From Pantoea cypripedii (GTDB lineage Bacteria; Pseudomonadota; Gammaproteobacteria; Enterobacterales; Enterobacteriaceae): a stretch of DNA of 64,000 nucleotides. Below are positions 60,949-64,000 of this stretch, one piece after another. Position 1 is the stretch's first letter. Each line of letters opens with the position of its first letter. The stretch is from positions 3,213,832-3,277,831 of the forward strand of contig NZ_MLJI01000001.1 of assembly GCF_002095535.1 (NCBI RefSeq), in the 5' to 3' direction. The notes under the pieces are model-generated. The model was given only the letters and a program-made list of their open reading frames with translations, did not search any database and was not told where the DNA came from. The position numbers were made by a program, and so were the translations under genes.

Positions 60949-62121
60949 ATGAGTGCGACAGCGGAAGCCCAAAGCCCGCAACAGCCAGCGAATAAAAAGA
61001 AGAAGCGTAAAGGTGCGCTGATCCTGCTGGCAATCGTGTTTGTATTAATTGGCGTGGCATATCTGGCTTACTGGTGGGTGGTACTACGGCATTTCCAGGA
61101 AACCGATGATGCTTATGTCTCCGGTAACCAGGTGCAGGTGATGGCGCAGGTTTCCGGTAGCGTCAATAAAGTCTGGTTCGATGACACTGACTTCGTCAAA
61201 AAAGGGGATGTGCTGGTATCGCTCGATAAAACCGATGCCGAACAGGCATTCGAGAAAGCCCAGACAGCGCTGGCCACCAGCGTTCGTCAGACGCATCAGT
61301 TAATGATCACCGGCAAGCAGGACCAGGCCAGCATTAAGTTGCAGCAAACCGCGCTGGAACAGGCTGAAGCAGATCTGAAACGCCGTGAGCCGCTGGGTGC
61401 GGCTAACCTGATCGGTCGTGAAGAGTTGCAGCACGCACGCGATGCCGTGGCAACCGCCAAAGCACAGCTCGACGTGGCCGTGCAGCAGTTCAACGCTAAT
61501 CAGGCGATGATCCTCAACACCTCGCTGGAAAACCAGCCGGCTGTCAAACAAGCCTCTGCTGAACTGCGTGATGCCTGGCTGGCACTGCAACGTACCGATA
61601 TTCGCAGCCCGATGGATGGCTATGTCTCGCGTCGTAGCGTTCAGGTGGGTTCGCAAATCTCCACCAGCACGCCGTTGCTGGCAGTGGTTCCAGCCACCAA
61701 TTTGTGGGTAGACGCCAACTTCAAAGAGACCCAGCTGGCAGACGTTCGTATTGGACAGCCTGCGACAGTGGTCAGTGATATCTACGGTGATGATGTGGTG
61801 TATCAGGGTAAAGTGGTCGGCCTTGATATGGGCACCGGTAGCGCCTTCTCGCTGCTGCCAGCCCAGAACGCCACCGGTAACTGGATCAAAGTGGTTCAGC
61901 GTCTGCCGGTGCGTATCGAACTGGATGCCAAAGAAGTGGCGGATCATCCACTGCGTATCGGTCTGTCCACCCTGGTGAAAGTGGATACCTCGAATAAAGA
62001 GGGGGCAACCCTGGCCAGCAGCGTACGTGCTCAGGCCGCTTATGAAAGTAATGCGCTGGCAATCGATTTGACACCGGTTAACCAGATGATCACTGACATC
62101 GTTCGTGCCAACGCCGGCTGA
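60949..62121 (+). CDS. emrA: Multidrug efflux adaptor EmrA
   Basis: A 390-residue membrane-fusion protein that links the EmrB pump to the outer-membrane channel TolC. A basic N terminus (KKKKRKG) is followed by one membrane helix (about 29-50), a biotinyl-lipoyl half-domain (QVSGSVNKVWFDDTDFVKKGDVL), a long coiled-coil hairpin (about 95-195) and the second half-domain. The ATG at 60949 gives exactly the E. coli length; an ATG seven codons upstream is weaker. Confidence 0.96.
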   Translation: MSATAEAQSPQQPANKKKKRKGALILLAIVFVLIGVAYLAYWWVVLRHFQETDDAYVSGNQVQVMAQVSGSVNKVWFDDTDFVKKGDVLVSLDKTDAEQAFEKAQTALATSVRQTHQLMITGKQDQASIKLQQTALEQAEADLKRREPLGAANLIGREELQHARDAVATAKAQLDVAVQQFNANQAMILNTSLENQPAVKQASAELRDAWLALQRTDIRSPMDGYVSRRSVQVGSQISTSTPLLAVVPATNLWVDANFKETQLADVRIGQPATVVSDIYGDDVVYQGKVVGLDMGTGSAFSLLPAQNATGNWIKVVQRLPVRIELDAKEVADHPLRIGLSTLVKVDTSNKEGATLASSVRAQAAYESNALAIDLTPVNQMITDIVRANAG

Positions 62122-62138
62122 TAACGCGGGAGGCTGTT

Positions 62139-63674
62139 ATGGCACAAAAACCGCTTGAAGGCGCGCCGTTAGTCCTGATGACCATCGCCCTGTCGCTGGC
62201 GACGTTCATGCAGGTACTCGACTCGACTATCGCCAACGTGGCGATTCCGACCATCGCCGGTAATCTCGGTGCCTCGAACTCGCAGGGCACCTGGGTGATC
62301 ACTTCCTTCGGGGTGGCAAACGCCATCTCGATCCCGATCACCGGTTGGCTGGCGAAACGTGTTGGTGAAGTGAAGCTGTTTACCTGGGCGACCATTTTGT
62401 TCGCCCTCGCCTCTTTCGCCTGTGGTGTCTCCGAAAGTCTATCGATGCTGATTTTCTTTCGTGTTATCCAGGGCGTAGTGGCCGGTCCGTTGATTCCTCT
62501 ATCACAGAGTCTGCTGCTGAATAACTATCCCCCCGCGAAACGCAGTGTAGCGTTATCGCTATGGGCGATGACAGTGATCGTAGCGCCGATCTGTGGGCCA
62601 ATTCTTGGTGGCTGGATCAGTGATAACTATCACTGGGGCTGGATCTTCTTCATCAACGTGCCGATTGGCGTGGTGGTGGTGATGCTGACGCTGCAAACCC
62701 TGCGGGGCCGCGAAACACAAACGGCAAGCCGCCCGATTGATATGGTCGGTCTGGTGTTGCTGGTGGTGGGTATTGGCTGTCTGCAGGTGATGCTGGACCG
62801 CGGTAGAGAGCTGGACTGGTTCAGCTCGACGGAGATTATCGTGCTGACAGTCGTCGCCGTGGTCTCCCTTTTGGTGCTACTGGTGTGGGAACTGACCGAT
62901 GACCATCCGATAGTCGATCTTTCGCTATTTAAATCGCGTAATTTCACCATCGGGTGTTTGTCGATCAGCCTCGCTTACATGCTCTACTTCGGCTCGATCG
63001 TGTTGTTGCCGCAGTTATTGCAGGAAGTGTACGGCTACACCGCCACTTGGGCTGGGCTGGCCTCGGCTCCGGTCGGGGTGATTCCGGTGATCCTGTCGCC
63101 GATTATCGGGCGCTTTGCACATAAGCTGGATATGCGCCGTCTGGTGACCTTCAGCTTTATTATGTATGCCGTCTGTTTCTACTGGCGCGCGTATACCTTT
63201 GAGCCGGGGATGGATTTTGGTGCGTCGGCGTGGCCGCAGTTTATTCAGGGCTTCGCAGTGGCCTGTTTCTTTATGCCACTGACCACCATCACGTTGTCGG
63301 GCTTACCGCCGGAACGTATGGCGGCAGCGTCCAGTCTGTCCAACTTCGTGCGTACGCTGGCGGGTTCCATCGGTACCTCGATCACCACCACCATGTGGAC
63401 CGATCGCGAATCGATGCATCACAGCTATTTGTCGGAGTCGGTCAATGCGTACAACGCCAATTCGCAGCAGATGTACGATCAGCTGGAAAGTCTCGGTATG
63501 ACCCAGCAGCAGGCCTCTGCGTATATTGCGCAGCAGATCACCAACCAGGGACTGATCATCTCAGCCAACGAGATTTTCTGGGCCTCAGCCGGGGTGTTTA
63601 TCATTCTGCTGGTGTTGATTTGGTTCGCGCGTCCGCCTTTTGGGGCGGGCGGTGGCGGCGGTGGTGCACACTAA
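62139..63674 (+). CDS. emrB: Multidrug efflux MFS transporter EmrB
   Basis: A 511-residue DHA2-family (fourteen-helix) proton antiporter. LDSTIANVAIPTIAGNLGAS is the family motif D1 in the first helix, and WVITSFGVANAIS follows in the second. Together with EmrA and TolC it exports uncouplers, nalidixic acid and similar compounds in E. coli. The C-terminal GAGGGGGGAH is a Gly-rich variant tail. It starts 17 bases after emrA and ends at a strong terminator. Confidence 0.97.
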   Translation: MAQKPLEGAPLVLMTIALSLATFMQVLDSTIANVAIPTIAGNLGASNSQGTWVITSFGVANAISIPITGWLAKRVGEVKLFTWATILFALASFACGVSESLSMLIFFRVIQGVVAGPLIPLSQSLLLNNYPPAKRSVALSLWAMTVIVAPICGPILGGWISDNYHWGWIFFINVPIGVVVVMLTLQTLRGRETQTASRPIDMVGLVLLVVGIGCLQVMLDRGRELDWFSSTEIIVLTVVAVVSLLVLLVWELTDDHPIVDLSLFKSRNFTIGCLSISLAYMLYFGSIVLLPQLLQEVYGYTATWAGLASAPVGVIPVILSPIIGRFAHKLDMRRLVTFSFIMYAVCFYWRAYTFEPGMDFGASAWPQFIQGFAVACFFMPLTTITLSGLPPERMAAASSLSNFVRTLAGSIGTSITTTMWTDRESMHHSYLSESVNAYNANSQQMYDQLESLGMTQQQASAYIAQQITNQGLIISANEIFWASAGVFIILLVLIWFARPPFGAGGGGGGAH

Positions 63675-63685
63675 GCCAGAAAGCA

Positions 63686-63716
63686 AAACGCCTGATGAAG
63701 TTCATCAGGCGTTTAT
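63686..63716 (+). terminator. Terminator after emrB
   Basis: AAACGCCTGATGAA/TTCATCAGGCGTTT, a nearly perfect 14-base stem, followed by TTTATT. Confidence 0.88.
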
Positions 63717-63768
63717 TGCGGCAACATGGATATCACGACTTATTTCTTACCTGACAGCTTCACCCTGG

Positions 63769-63987
63769 TTATTGATTTGGTCTTTCTGGCATGATCTTAG
63801 CAATGAGGTAAACAACGAATACCGATAAACCTATCGCAATAAATCGCTCATGCCATGTTTCATAATGAAAAAACCAGTAGCAACACACTAAAATCAATAG
63901 CCCTCCGATAATCGAACCAGAAGCTTCTATTAGCGTGTACATAACTCGCTTTCCAGGGCTTAATTTAGGGGGTTTATCGTCTCGCAT
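63769..63987 (-). CDS. Small hypothetical two-helix membrane protein
   Basis: A 72-residue protein with two predicted membrane helices (about residues 18-40 and 49-65) and a basic tail PERPNQ. I recognise no family. The ATG at 63987 is preferred over a GTG at 63996, because GAGTGAG precedes it. Anything upstream is cut off by the window end, so its operon context is unknown. Confidence 0.55.
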   Translation of the reverse strand: MRDDKPPKLSPGKRVMYTLIEASGSIIGGLLILVCCYWFFHYETWHERFIAIGLSVFVVYLIAKIMPERPNQ

Positions 63988-64000
63988 GAATCTCACTCTT

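Noticed and set aside
61300..61947. 215-codon frame opposite emrA
   Set aside because: Antisense shadow of a conserved gene; His/Arg/Leu-rich composition typical of reversed coding DNA.

Overview
The window looks like chromosome from an enterobacterium of the Pantoea/Erwinia type (Erwiniaceae). The basis is protein similarity to Escherichia coli recalled from memory and conserved gene order: yfhH-yfhL-acpS-pdxJ-recO-era-rnc-lepB-lepA-rseCBA-rpoE-nadB-trmN6-srmB-grcA-ung, grpE-nadK-recN-bamE-ratB-ratA-smpB-ssrA, and later ygaC-ygaM-nrdHIEF-proVWX-(ygaY)-mprA-emrAB. No genus was tested by database search.

Layout. (1) 1-22.2 kb is core genome: lipid and cofactor synthesis, GTPases and RNA processing, protein export, the sigma-E stress operon, NAD synthesis, DNA repair, protein quality control and tmRNA. 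Several regulatory sites are readable: a sigma-E promoter and a coupled leader ORF before rpoE, a NadR operator before nadB, an FNR box before grcA, a sigma-32 promoter before grpE and LexA boxes before recN. (2) 22.2-32.5 kb, just after ssrA, is an accessory island. After about 770 bases with no convincing gene comes a tight eight-gene operon. It encodes a HAD-UbiA fusion, DprE1-like and DprE2-like epimerase subunits, a large GT-C-like membrane protein, an extended SDR, an FAD oxidoreductase, GtrA and a flippase-like protein. In mycobacteria the first three functions make decaprenylphosphoryl-D-arabinofuranose. The operon is therefore best read as a system that makes polyprenyl-phosphate-linked arabinofuranose and transfers it to a surface glycan or protein. 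This is the most interesting content. (3) 32.5-49.7 kb is mixed accessory and metabolic content: a LEA-like exported repeat protein, queH, a TetR regulator beside a DUF1471 gene, mgtA with a candidate leader peptide and a downstream 26-residue membrane peptide, a dipeptide-type ABC transporter under a possible PhoP box, an SsuABC-type transporter, speG and mmuPM under a MetJ operator. (4) 49.8-64 kb returns to core order: ygaC, ygaM, class Ib ribonucleotide reductase with paired NrdR boxes, the ProU glycine-betaine transporter, an intact YgaY-like MFS protein and the MprA-EmrAB multidrug system.

A species-type palindromic repeat family occurs at 43.4, 46.8 and 58.5 kb. No CRISPR array, tRNA gene, insertion sequence, transposase or integrase was recognised.
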